A DNA stretch of 64,000 nt from Candidatus Bathyarchaeota archaeon (lineage in GTDB: Archaea; Thermoproteota; Bathyarchaeia; 40CM-2-53-6), in contig VBBQ01000033.1 in assembly GCA_005888755.1 (NCBI GenBank), positions 15,363-79,362 of the forward strand, in the 5' to 3' direction. The position numbers and the translations under genes are program-made. Within the stretch, counting starts at the first letter, position 1. Each line of letters starts with the position of its first letter. Below the pieces are notes generated by a model, which searched no databases, was not told the DNA's origin, and worked only from the letters and a program-made list of their open reading frames with translations. Below, piece by piece: positions 15,622 through 24,213 of the stretch.

Positions 15622-17692
15622 CCTCAGGACCTTCAAGGGTTACGTATCTGCCAGACGAAACCCGCCGTTGTCCAGAGTTCTGTCCCTGGGCAGGCTTTTA
15701 GGTCTCGGCAAGACGGAACTTGCATCGCAAATTCGCCTCGTTAAGTCCAAGTGGGGGAAACCGATACGGATCCCTGAAACTATCAATGAAGATTTCATGT
15801 GGCTAGTTGGGATCATAGCATCGGACGGGCACATCAAGAAATCCCAAACCATCAGAGGGACCTACTACCACATTCGTGTTTTCAACAAGAACCGCGAAAT
15901 TATCGAAAAAGCTGAATCTGTCCTCCAAAGACTAGGCTGCCATCCGCAAGTCACTAGCAGACTGGATCAGCAACTCATTGTGGAAGTTGGCTCGAACGTA
16001 TTGGGTCCAATAATCTCTCAGTTCGGGATCCCATTCAGGAGGAAATCCTTGGATGTTTTCGTCCCTGACTTTCTGTTACGATTCCCAAAACCCTTGATAG
16101 GCGCTTTCCTTGCAGGTGTCTTCGATGGCGATGGATCCTACTCGGAAACCAAGTATCCAAGAGGAATAAACACTAAGGTTAGAGCCATCGTTATCGCGAC
16201 TGGAAGCCGTAGGTTCGCTTGGGGCCTTCACGATCTCTTGCTCAGACTCGGAATCCTGAGCACAGTCGTCAAGAGTGATCACGTTCAAGAGGTTATGCTG
16301 AATAATAGACTGGCTATTTTCCCGAACCCAGTCTACAGGGTCACGTTTCGAAAGATAGCCGATATTCGAAGGTTTAGGGACTTGGCGCCATCCGTAAAGA
16401 AGATCCCCAAGATTGATTATAGTCAGTACCACAATTCGCACGCGTATCGAACAGAAGAAAATAGACAACCCTATTCCTGGGTGAAAGTGAAAGGCACGGT
16501 CAGGAAGAAACTTCGCAGCCCAATAAAGGTCTACAATCTTTCCGTGAGCGAAACTGAAACGTACTTGGCGTCAAACTTCATCGTGCACAATTGCGGGCGA
16601 GCTGGAAGGCCGAAGTACGACAAGTTCGGCGAAGCTTTGCTAATCGCGCGTAATCCTGACGAGGCGGAGTGGTTGATGGAGAATTACGTTCTTGCCCAGC
16701 CTGAGAAACTCTGGTCCAAACTTGCGGCGGAGCGAGTTCTTCGCCCACATGTACTATCTACTGTTGCTGCCGGGTATGCTCATTCAGAGGAGGGGTTGTA
16801 TAACTTCTTCGGAAAAACATTCTACGCCCATCAATATGGGCCTCGGCTGATCAGGATCAAGATCGGCGATATCTTGCAATTTCTTGTCAAACAGAAGATG
16901 GTTACGATGGAGGGAAAGGACCTGGAGGCGTCCAAGTTCGGCAAACGGGTTTCGGAGTTGTACATCGACCCGATGTCTGCTGTCATTCTCAGGGATGGAC
17001 TCAACAGTCGGGCGAAGAGTATGACCGACTTGAGTTTGTTGCATCTCATATGCAAGACTCCCGACCTTGCTCCCCGTCCCCGTCCAAGGGGAAGCGAAAT
17101 AGACAAACTGATTGTGACAGCTGAGTTGCACCGAAACGAATTCGTCGGCGATGTTCCGGACCAATTTGTTGATCCACTGGAATACGAAAATTTCTTGAGC
17201 GAGCTCAAGGCCTCTCAAGTACTACTTGACTGGATAGACGAACAGACCGAAGACCAAATCTTGGAAACCAGGAAGGTCGAACCAGGCGATCTGCTCAGGC
17301 TTGTACAGGGGTCCGAGTGGTTGATTCTTGCTACTCAGGAACTGGGACGTCTGTTTGGGCACAAGGACCTTCTGGCGCCCTTGGAGATGCTCAAGGTGAG
17401 GCTCGCAAAGGGCGTTCGTCCGGAACTGGTTAAACTGACATCGCTTGAAGGCGTCGGACGAGTCAGAGCCCGCATGCTCTTCGACGCTGGATTGAAAACG
17501 ATCGAAGATATCAAGGAAAGGAGCCTCGAACAATTGACGAGCATTCGGACCATTGGTCCATCGCTTGCGAAGAAGATCAAGGTACAAGCCGGGGGACTCA
17601 TCAAGGCAGATGAATGGGAAAAGGCGAAGAATGCAAAACCGTCGGAAGTAGAACAGCAAGCAATCCTAACCGAATACGAAGACTCCGAATAG
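15551..17692 (+). CDS. hel308: Hel308 helicase, C-terminal part with the rest of intein 2
   Basis: 713 codons if translated from ATG 15551, in the +1 frame relative to the first part and overlapping it by 71 nt. The first 347 codons are intein 2 (HTH-like segment, LAGLIDADG endonuclease, C-terminal splicing blocks ending VHN). The extein then resumes as CGRAGRPKYDKFGEALLIA (motif VI) and runs through the winged-helix, ratchet and helix-hairpin-helix domains (LEGVGRVRARMLFDAGLKTI near the end), giving 366 extein residues. The three extein parts total 750 aa, close to normal Hel308. The ATG lies inside the inverted duplication and has no good ribosome-binding site. Confidence 0.88.
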   Translation: MQENRPKKSIPLKYKDVAQHLGVSLRTFKGYVSARRNPPLSRVLSLGRLLGLGKTELASQIRLVKSKWGKPIRIPETINEDFMWLVGIIASDGHIKKSQTIRGTYYHIRVFNKNREIIEKAESVLQRLGCHPQVTSRLDQQLIVEVGSNVLGPIISQFGIPFRRKSLDVFVPDFLLRFPKPLIGAFLAGVFDGDGSYSETKYPRGINTKVRAIVIATGSRRFAWGLHDLLLRLGILSTVVKSDHVQEVMLNNRLAIFPNPVYRVTFRKIADIRRFRDLAPSVKKIPKIDYSQYHNSHAYRTEENRQPYSWVKVKGTVRKKLRSPIKVYNLSVSETETYLASNFIVHNCGRAGRPKYDKFGEALLIARNPDEAEWLMENYVLAQPEKLWSKLAAERVLRPHVLSTVAAGYAHSEEGLYNFFGKTFYAHQYGPRLIRIKIGDILQFLVKQKMVTMEGKDLEASKFGKRVSELYIDPMSAVILRDGLNSRAKSMTDLSLLHLICKTPDLAPRPRPRGSEIDKLIVTAELHRNEFVGDVPDQFVDPLEYENFLSELKASQVLLDWIDEQTEDQILETRKVEPGDLLRLVQGSEWLILATQELGRLFGHKDLLAPLEMLKVRLAKGVRPELVKLTSLEGVGRVRARMLFDAGLKTIEDIKERSLEQLTSIRTIGPSLAKKIKVQAGGLIKADEWEKAKNAKPSEVEQQAILTEYEDSE

Positions 17693-17718
17693 CGAGTTTG
17701 AGCCCCACTATTCCTAGG

Positions 17719-17726
17719 CTTATAAT
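17719..17726 (+). promoter_or_regulatory. Probable TATA box of ino1
   Basis: CTTATAAT, centred about 47 nt before the ino1 ATG and after the hel308 stop. Fits an archaeal promoter with a leader of about 20 nt. Confidence 0.5.
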
Positions 17727-17769
17727 GCGGGGCTAATCTATGCTCCCAGAAGCCTAGGAAAGTTCGCAG

Positions 17770-18855
17770 ATGGGGAAGATCAAAGTAGCACTCGCAGGCG
17801 TCGGGAATTGCGCCAGTGCACTGATACAAGGAATTCAATACTACCGGAAAAACCCGCCCAAAGAAGACAACCTCACAACGGGACTAATGCATCCCAAGTT
17901 CGGGGACTACAAAGTAGAAGACATCACATTCGTAGCCGCGTTCGAGGTCAACCACAATAAAATCGGAAACGACCTTAGCAAGGCCATATTCACCGATCCA
18001 AACTGCGCCCCGAAGATAAGCGATGTCCCCGACATGGACGTCACCGTCAAAGCGGGTCCGATCCTGGACGGCGTCGCGCCTCACATGAGGGAGCCATTTC
18101 ACGTTTACAATAAAAACAGAACGAAACCCGTTGACGTTGCAGCTGAGCTGAAAGATTCTGGAGCAGAAATCCTCGTCAATTACCTTCCGGTCGGAAGCGA
18201 AAAAGGCGCCAGATTCTATGCACAACAAGCGTTGGACGCCGGCTGTGGTTTCGTAAATTGTATCCCCGAGTTCATCGCGTCAAACGATGGATGGGCGAAA
18301 AAATTCGAAGACAGAAAGCTCCCGATTGCGGGGGACGATATCAAAAGCCAGGTCGGAGCGACAATTGTCCACAGGGCCCTCGTGGACCTCTTTCTGAAAC
18401 GGGGCGTCAGAGTGGACGAAAGCTACCAGCTCAATCTTGGTGGTGATACTGATTTCCTCAACATGACGGTGGAAGAGAGGCTTCATTCAAAACGTATAAG
18501 CAAAACAACAGCGGTTGCAAGTCTCATCCCATATGACGTTCCGACGAGAATAGGTCCGTCGGATTATGTTCCTTCTCTCAGGAACAAGAAGATCTGCTAC
18601 ATCTACATTAAAGGAAGAAAGTGGGGAAACATTCCACTCCAGATAGATCTCAAACTTTCAGTGGAAGACTCGCCAAATAGCGCCGGAGTTGTTTCAGATG
18701 TAATTCGCGCTGTCAAACTAGGCTTGGACCGTGGTATTGGAGGTGCACTCACGAGCATTTCCTCGTACTGTTTCAAGTATCCGCCGGTCAAGATCCCTGA
18801 CGGTCTGGCTTCTCAATGGGTTGAAGACTACATTCAGGGAAAGAGAGAGCGCTAA
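17770..18855 (+). CDS. ino1: Inositol-1-phosphate synthase
   Basis: 361 aa, full-length archaeal/actinobacterial type. Converts glucose 6-phosphate to L-myo-inositol 1-phosphate with internal NAD redox, feeding inositol phospholipids. NAD-binding start KVALAGVGNCASALIQGI, then NYLPVGSEKGARFYA, FVNCIPEFIAS, and the LPIAGDDIKSQVGATIVHR block with the catalytic lysine region, followed by NLGGDTDFLNM. ATG at 17770 with its own TATA-like box. It converges with deoxyhypusine synthase, overlapping by 4 nt at the stops. Confidence 0.95.
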   Translation: MGKIKVALAGVGNCASALIQGIQYYRKNPPKEDNLTTGLMHPKFGDYKVEDITFVAAFEVNHNKIGNDLSKAIFTDPNCAPKISDVPDMDVTVKAGPILDGVAPHMREPFHVYNKNRTKPVDVAAELKDSGAEILVNYLPVGSEKGARFYAQQALDAGCGFVNCIPEFIASNDGWAKKFEDRKLPIAGDDIKSQVGATIVHRALVDLFLKRGVRVDESYQLNLGGDTDFLNMTVEERLHSKRISKTTAVASLIPYDVPTRIGPSDYVPSLRNKKICYIYIKGRKWGNIPLQIDLKLSVEDSPNSAGVVSDVIRAVKLGLDRGIGGALTSISSYCFKYPPVKIPDGLASQWVEDYIQGKRER

Positions 18856-19988
18856 GCCGAGACTTTCCCAGTTTTCCGTACCGCGGGAGCCTGTAGGGAT
18901 TCTCCCCAATTGTGGTTCAACCGGCCTCTGCTCTTCCATTCCTCATAATGTTCCATTACCCCTGTGAACAATAATGGAAGCCCGATCGTGGCGTCAACGT
19001 GCACGGTGCATTGTTCAGCCTTCGGGTCAAGCTTTCCCCATGACTGGCTTTCTGGGAGCTCGCAACCAGACAAGCCGCCGAACTTAGCATCATCTGTTGT
19101 TACCTGGATCGCGTAACTGTGCGGGGGAACCGGCATTCCCGCGATCTCTGCCATGGGCACCACCTGTTGGATGTAGTTCTTCGGAGTCCCTCCGCCGATG
19201 AAGATCACGCCAGATTTCTGCCAACGCCTCTTGAGGCTCATGATCTCAAGATTGTCCAGCATCGGATCATAAACCATAGGCGGCCGTCCCTGGTAGAGTT
19301 GCTCATTTCTATACACTGTCAACGCCATTCCAATCGAGCTATCGGCGAGTGCCGGGCAGAAGATGGGAAGGCGTTCCCTCGCGGCGGTTGCAAGAATGCC
19401 GTATTCGTCGTTGATTCGCTGTCCCATAAGCTGGAAAAACTCCCTGCTGGAGTAGCCTCGAGGTTCAAGGCTCTCCGAGAACTTCTCCACGAACTCGTCG
19501 GCCTTCGTGAACATCACATCGTCTGCATAAGTGTCGTAGACTCTGTCAATCCTCATGCCTCTCAGGGTCGGATCGTCGATGTGATGCTGAGCCATGTAAT
19601 GGCGGCCCCCAAGAGACTCGTAGAGGTCGTGACTCAGGTTAGCGCCCGTTGAAACGAGAACGTCGATTGCGTGGAAAGCGATCAGGTCTCGGAGGAGTCG
19701 CCTCATTCCGCCCGCAATCATAGCGCCTGAGAGGCCGAAGAGAATTAGAGGGCGATCCGGATCGCTCAGCATGTGAAGCCAGATCTTGTAGCACTTGCCA
19801 AGCATTCTGCTCTGGAAAGACGTCGTGTTGAATGCCTCCAAAGCTTCGCTCACAGTGTGAACCTTTGCCACGTCAAAATGCTGCACAGGATGCTTGAACG
19901 CATCGCCTCGTGGCGAGAATTGAATACGAGAGGACGAAGCCGACGCGGAAATTTTTTCGTGAGAGTTAGAATTCTTGTTAGACTTCAT
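18852..19988 (-). CDS. dys: Deoxyhypusine synthase
   Basis: 378 aa. Transfers the butylamine group of spermidine to the target lysine of aIF5A, the first step of hypusine formation. Conserved LFGLSGAMIAGGMRRLL, STGANLSHDLYE, FIGGGTPKNYIQQ and the active-site stretch SQSWGKLDPKAEQ, whose Lys is the predicted imine-forming residue. The first 25 residues are a Ser/Asn-rich extension; the ATG at 19988 is preceded by a TATA-like element (minus strand, 20038-20031). Tail-to-tail with ino1. Confidence 0.93.
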   Translation of the reverse strand: MKSNKNSNSHEKISASASSSRIQFSPRGDAFKHPVQHFDVAKVHTVSEALEAFNTTSFQSRMLGKCYKIWLHMLSDPDRPLILFGLSGAMIAGGMRRLLRDLIAFHAIDVLVSTGANLSHDLYESLGGRHYMAQHHIDDPTLRGMRIDRVYDTYADDVMFTKADEFVEKFSESLEPRGYSSREFFQLMGQRINDEYGILATAARERLPIFCPALADSSIGMALTVYRNEQLYQGRPPMVYDPMLDNLEIMSLKRRWQKSGVIFIGGGTPKNYIQQVVPMAEIAGMPVPPHSYAIQVTTDDAKFGGLSGCELPESQSWGKLDPKAEQCTVHVDATIGLPLLFTGVMEHYEEWKSRGRLNHNWGESLQAPAVRKTGKVSA

Positions 19989-20030
19989 TTTATTCTTCTA
20001 ACTTGACCGTTCTACAGGCTTTCCGTTTCT

Positions 20031-20038
20031 ATTAAAAT
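20031..20038 (-). promoter_or_regulatory. Probable TATA box of dys
   Basis: Reads TTTTAATA on the minus strand, about 43-50 nt before the ATG at 19988. Motif and spacing only. Confidence 0.4.
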
Positions 20039-20160
20039 GTTCCACAACTCGCGATACGAGTCACTTGGACGATTGAAAATTTTTCGAGGTTCTTGTCAGA
20101 AGGCCGCGGCGGGATTTGATCGAAAAACTAGTCGTTTGAAATTCCCATGGCGATCGACGT

Positions 20161-21394
20161 CTAATATCGACGTCTGTGTCGTTGGAATCTCGGCGGAGGA
20201 CGACGAGCGGGACGCCTTCCACGACCTCGCTGGTGTCTCTCTCCGCCTCTCCTCGGACCGTAGGGACGAGGTGGGAGGAACAGTGTCGGGTATGATCTTC
20301 GGGTGGGAGAAGTGAGTCTGATCATCTCTTGAATGTTTGAGGAAGTTGTTCGTCTTATTCTCTCAAAGATGGAATCATCGCTTCGGCTTACGAGGGAGAC
20401 CGCGATTCCGGCGCTTCCAGCTCGTGCGGTTCTGCCGATTCTGTGGAAGTATGTGAGGGGTTCTTCCGGTAAGTCGAAATTGATCACGTGGCTTACGTTC
20501 GTAATGTCGAGGCCTCTTGCCGCCACGTCCGTAGCGACCAGGACGGCGATCTTTCCGTCGCGAAAAGCCTGCATTGCTCTATCCCTTTGACCCTGGGAAA
20601 GATCTCCGTGAATCGCTAACGCATTGTAGCCCTCGACTCTCAGGGCTTGGGCAAGCCGACCGGCTCTGATCTTGGTCGAGCAGAATATGAGTCCTCTGGT
20701 TATCTTCTCGGCTTCTAAAAGGGAGCAGAGAGCTGGGAATTTTTCATTCTCTTCAGCCCACGCATATTTTTGGGAGACGGATTCAACAGCAATCTCGTCG
20801 CTATCGACGAATATTCTCAGTGGATTCTTCATGTAGTGATGGGCGAGTCTGATAATCTCGTCAGGCATTGTCGCTGAGAACAGGGTTGTTTGACGGGGCC
20901 CCGGGACTCTTTCGAGTATCTGTCTCACGTCATCGATGAACCCCATGTCCAACATTCTGTCCGCTTCGTCTAGCACCACAAATCGGACCCTGTCGAGGTC
21001 GACTGTTCTTCTCTCTAGATGGTCAAGAAGTCTGCCCGGAGTGGCGACGATAACTTTCGTGGTCGGCCTTTCTAGTTTGTTCAGCTGAACTCCTATGCTC
21101 TGACCACCGTAGACTGGGACCGTTCTTATTGGCATGTGGCGAGCGAGGCGCGCGAGTTGGGACTAGGACGAGAGCTTGCAGCCCACGAGCATGATTATCA
21201 ATCCTCTGAAGTATCGGGAGGGCATACGCAAGGGTCTTTCCGGACCCAGTGTGAGCCTGTCCAATGATGTCTCTTCCTTGAAGAATAGGGGCGATAGCTT
21301 CGGCTTGAATTGGGAACATTTCTTCGAAGCCCATATCCTTGATTCCCTGAAGAAGCCGGGGTTGGAAACCTAGGGCTTCGAATTGTTGAGCCAA
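20161..21394 (-). pseudogene. DEAD-box RNA helicase, frame-broken at motif Ia
   Basis: Minus strand. The N part starts at 21394 (FEALGFQPRLLQGI, Q motif region FPIQAEAIAPIL, Walker A AHTGSGKT) and runs to LVLVPTR in motif Ia, then leaves the family. The match resumes in another frame as LARHMPIRTVPVYGGQ (ATG 21135) with PGRLLDH, DEAD box VLDEADRM, SATMPDEI, HRIGRTAR and an Arg/Gly-rich tail. At the junction (about 21150) the sequence between PTR-E-LA and the VYGG block is about a dozen residues short, so there is a deletion plus a frame change, not only one missing base. The first reading goes off frame at APRSPHANKNG. Either a recent pseudogene or a local sequence error; the second part keeps all later motifs. 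Confidence 0.8.
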
Positions 21395-21485
21395 CTATTG
21401 TTCTAACAGTAAGTCTGGCCGCCCCATAAAGACCTTCCAGTCCCGAGAATCCGTATCAGGAAGAAGCGGAAGAACGCCCTCTTAC

Positions 21486-21665
21486 CTAGGGTCTTTTGGT
21501 TCTTTTCCAGAGGCTAGAAGCGTCATCGGCGAGGCCCTCATGGCGATGCTCCCAAGCCTGATGTTTTGGCATATGATCTTCGCAGAAAGTCTTGCCGCAA
21601 TACTCACATTTCTTGTTCTGTTGCGTTACACGTCCGCATTCGTCACATTTTTCCAAATCAAACAA
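21486..21665 (-). CDS. Small AN1-like zinc-finger protein
   Basis: 59 aa from TTG at 21665, ending at 21486. Pattern CDECG, CEYCGKTFCEDHMPKH and then HRH: paired CxxC, C..C, then F-C, H and P, H as in AN1-type zinc fingers, except that the final Cys is not at its usual place (AWEH). Such mini-proteins are common in archaea near stress or replication genes; their role is unknown. It overlaps the 3' end of the winged-helix gene by 40 nt in another frame, so coupling is possible. Short, but the Cys/His spacing is unlikely by chance. Confidence 0.72.
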   Translation of the reverse strand: MFDLEKCDECGRVTQQNKKCEYCGKTFCEDHMPKHQAWEHRHEGLADDASSLWKRTKRP

Positions 21666-21982
21666 CTTCGAACGGAGACAATATTGATGATAATCGCGGG
21701 AGGTTTAAGCTTGAGCCTGGACCGGGCTTCCTGCAAGAGTTTCGCACGATCGTTGGCGAGGTTGAGTTTGAATACTCTCACGCGTCCGTAGTCTCTTTCC
21801 TCTACGATTCCTGCCTGTGATAGGTCGTCTAGATGCCTTTCGGCAGCGCTGTAGCTTTGATCGGTTCTCTTCGCTATCTCTGTTAAGTGCAGTTGCTCGA
21901 CTTTGGAGAGGAGGGTGAGTATTCGTATTCTGCCGCTGCTCGAAAGGATCTTGTCTAGGGGTGGACTTTTTTCTCCGACCAT
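21626..21982 (-). CDS. Winged-helix transcriptional regulator (ArsR-like)
   Basis: 118 aa from ATG 21982, two bases after the orc1/cdc6 stop; an ATG 12 codons upstream (22018) would overlap that gene. Winged helix: DKILSSSGRIRILTLLS (helix 1), LTEIAKRTDQSYSAAERHLDDLSQAGIVEER (helix-turn-helix) and the wing DYGRVRVFKLN. A DNA-binding regulator, ligand and targets unknown. It is downstream of orc1/cdc6 and probably cotranscribed with it. The C-terminus carries a hydrophobic strand (PPAIIINIVSV). Confidence 0.8.
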   Translation of the reverse strand: MVGEKSPPLDKILSSSGRIRILTLLSKVEQLHLTEIAKRTDQSYSAAERHLDDLSQAGIVEERDYGRVRVFKLNLANDRAKLLQEARSRLKLKPPAIIINIVSVRSCLIWKNVTNADV

Positions 21983-21984
21983 GG

Positions 21985-23211
21985 CTAGGCTCGGATTGAG
22001 AGGGTTGATTCGAGCCATCTACGGATGGCGGAGGCGGGGGCCGAGGATATTCCAAGCAGGGTTGTCTTCCCTCTGAAGCCGGTCGTGGATAGCTGGGTAG
22101 AGAGAATGCCTGTAGCGTTCAGGTTCTGAACGTACTTCCAGACTTGAGTATGGGCTCGGTATGTTTCTTTGTGCTCTTCGCAAGCCATACGGTACGCTAT
22201 CTCCACATCGCCCATGGTGGCGTATGTTGCATTGTTTCTCTCCAAGACCCGTGCTAGTGCTAGGAGTATTAGTTTCTCGTGGAGATTGAGGTGCTGAGAA
22301 TATTCGGTGCGGAGAACAGGGTACACGCTGTTCGCGGCGGCCCTGATATGATCAGGCTTCACCTCTCTCGCACCTTCCGTGTCCGCATATTTTCCACCTC
22401 TCCAAAGTAGCTCGATGGCGTAGCGAGCATCGCCTCCAAGCGTGGCCATGTCAGCTACAAAGTTCAGGACTTCTTCAGGAACAGTTGCCTCTTTGAAAGC
22501 GAGCTCTGCCCTTTCTCTCAGAATATTTTCCAGCTGTGGAGTAGTGTAGTGGTCTAGTCGGATGACATTTCGCTGGAGAGTGCTCTGAGTGCTTCTATCT
22601 AGATCTTCAAGGTTCTTGAGATCCCGAAGGATGATTATGAGGGATAGCCTCACCGGCCGGCCAGGACGCTCCTCTTGGATGCGTGTAAGGTTGTAGAGGC
22701 TCGTGGAGCCTTCTGCTTTGATGAGCGAGTCCGCCTCATCGAGGGTGAGGATAATGTGGAGTTTCTTGTCCTCCAGTTGGTCTAACAGGATGTGTAGTAA
22801 CTCCTCGCTCGAGAAGCCTCTTTGGGGGAACTGGGGCGTGAAGGTCTGGAGGACCCGTTTGAGGATCATGAAGAGACTGCCCCGATACTCGCGGCAGTTG
22901 ACGTGGATGTAGGCGAGGTTGAGCTTCAGGGTCTTGGCGGTGCGTTGCATGTCAGTGCCGAACCGTTGCGTCAGAACAGTCTTACCGGTTCCAATGTCAC
23001 CGGTGATGAGAACCTTGGGGCTAGTTGTTCCGGGTTTGTCTATGACTGACCGGAAGAGTTCTGCGAGGAATCGTAGCTGGTTTTCTCGGTGGGGTAGGCG
23101 GGTTGGGAGCCATTCGAGGCTGAGGGGTCCTTCGTCTTTGAATATGGTGGGTTTGGAGAGGGCCTCGCGTACTATCTCGGAGGGGGCGGATAGGCTGGTT
23201 TTCTCGATCAA
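21985..23211 (-). CDS. cdc6: Orc1/Cdc6 replication initiator
   Basis: 408 aa. AAA+ initiator that binds origin sites and loads MCM. The RLPHREN box near residue 38 is the usual start of the family; Walker A GDIGTGKT (71-78), Walker B LTLDEADSLI (about 157), sensor 1 IIILRDLKNLEDLD, and a C-terminal winged helix (TYATMGDVEIAYRMACEEH and TGILST). ATG at 23211 with a TATA-like element (23264-23256) upstream. In archaea the gene is usually next to an origin, so the 530 nt upstream are of interest. First gene of a cdc6, winged-helix, zinc-finger series. Confidence 0.95.
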   Translation of the reverse strand: MIEKTSLSAPSEIVREALSKPTIFKDEGPLSLEWLPTRLPHRENQLRFLAELFRSVIDKPGTTSPKVLITGDIGTGKTVLTQRFGTDMQRTAKTLKLNLAYIHVNCREYRGSLFMILKRVLQTFTPQFPQRGFSSEELLHILLDQLEDKKLHIILTLDEADSLIKAEGSTSLYNLTRIQEERPGRPVRLSLIIILRDLKNLEDLDRSTQSTLQRNVIRLDHYTTPQLENILRERAELAFKEATVPEEVLNFVADMATLGGDARYAIELLWRGGKYADTEGAREVKPDHIRAAANSVYPVLRTEYSQHLNLHEKLILLALARVLERNNATYATMGDVEIAYRMACEEHKETYRAHTQVWKYVQNLNATGILSTQLSTTGFRGKTTLLGISSAPASAIRRWLESTLSIRA

Positions 23212-23255
23212 GACGAATACTTACACCTGAAAGCTCTCAAACTATACTGATGAAC

Positions 23256-23264
23256 GTATAAAAT
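23256..23264 (-). promoter_or_regulatory. Probable TATA box of orc1/cdc6
   Basis: ATTTTATAC on the minus strand, 45-53 nt before the ATG at 23211. Confidence 0.5.
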
Positions 23265-23739
23265 GAGCAGAGGTGGATAAAAGTAATCAGATTAATGGCC
23301 CCAAAGATCCAGGGGAGCGGTTTCGATGATTCGGGAGGTACGGGTTCTGGGGTCTCATTTCAAGTTCTTCCCAATATTCGGTTACTGGGAAGGGCTGTAG
23401 CTATTGTTGCTAGATTGGAATCAACAATGCTGGAATCAGGTTGCAGACCTGACGTCTAGATGGGAAAGCTGGATAGAAATTGGGCCTTCGCACAACGGCG
23501 CCAGTATCGTTCACAGTCCTCGGGTATTCGCGATCGATAACCAACGCAATTTCGGCCAACAAGGAGCGATATTCGTCACTGTGACCACGATTGTTACAGG
23601 GTAGAACTTTGTCCATTGCGATCAATGAGTTGTCTTTCGCTTTTGCGAACTAAGGGCTCGACGCAGTCGAGGGATTGTGGTCATCGGCAATTTTCAAATA
23701 CAGTGCAGTTCCGGGTGCTGACGGGATTCATGAGTTCTC
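23265..23739. other. Intergenic region upstream of orc1/cdc6; possible replication origin
   Basis: About 475 nt without a supported gene. It has an inverted repeat ATTGTTG/CAACAAT (23403-23428), a perfect 6-bp hairpin CTCGAC-GCA-GTCGAG (23657-23671) and a direct repeat TGGAATCA (23415 and 23430 areas). I do not see a clear ORB/mini-ORB match. The origin idea rests mainly on the neighbour gene. Confidence 0.3.
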
Positions 23740-24213
23740 ATGTGCAAGCTATCGGATTTTGATTCACTCTCTATGGGGCCTTTGCATCGTTCCTACATTC
23801 AAACCGAGTTGAAGATGTGGCACGAAGCCTACCTCCCGGTGGGGAAGACGGTCTTGGACGTCGGAGCTGGGTGTGGGGAAACGGCGTTCTTCTACTTGAA
23901 TCACGGTGCTGATCATGTGATCTGCCTCGAGTCTGACCCCGAAGCTGTGGTCCATCTGAGAAAGAATTTCGGGGGCGACTCAAGGGTCACAATTCTTCCC
24001 TTTCATGTAGACTCGATCAAGATAGACGTAGAAGGGAGCGAAGATGGTATGGTCTTCGAAACCCATTTTCCAGTGAGGTTCAGATCGGTTAGACGATTAG
24101 GTCCAGACGTAAGATTGTGGAGGCTGGAAAAGAAATGGTTTTCTGTTCACAATCTCAGAATCGGAATTGCTCACAAGATAAGAATCACTATCCTGGATAG
24201 GTTGGGACTGTAG
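23740..24213 (+). pseudogene. FkbM-type methyltransferase, internally shortened
   Basis: 157 codons. SAM-binding motif LDVGAGCGETAFFYLNHGA and acidic CLESDPEAV are clear, and VDSIKIDVEGSE matches the later FkbM motif. The two are only about 20 residues apart, whereas in intact FkbM proteins the substrate-binding part lies between, roughly 50-80 residues more. The frame is open, so this may be a deletion derivative. Such enzymes O-methylate sugars. It is upstream of a broken glycosyltransferase, which points to a decaying glycan gene group. Confidence 0.6.

Larger units (their letters stand above)
15196..16591 (+). mobile_element. Hel308 intein 2 (motif VI site), frame-interrupted or split
   Basis: Inserted as EYKQF/CGRAGRP in motif VI. 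Cys1 (CLPPDVPVILEDG), block B SATPEHPVLSRRED, then a helix-turn-helix-like region (YKDVAQHLGVSLRTFKGYVS), endonuclease motifs WLVGIIASDGH and GAFLAGVFDGDG, both acidic residues kept, and the end NFIVHN before Cys. The span is 1396 nt, one more than a multiple of three: the N part is in the frame of 12868 and the C part in the frame of 15551. A 34-nt insertion that is an inverted copy of 15432-15466 explains the shift; without it the intein is 454 codons. As it stands it could act only as a split intein, by frameshifting, or not at all. Confidence 0.9.

Noticed and set aside
22018-22055. Upstream start of the winged-helix gene inside orc1/cdc6
   Set aside because: ATG 21982 lies right after the orc1/cdc6 stop and just before the conserved domain; the upstream extension has no conserved content.
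23404-23604. Plus-strand ORF of 66 codons in the orc1/cdc6 upstream region
   Set aside because: Trp/Asn-rich random-looking product, no homology, and overlaps an open frame on the other strand.
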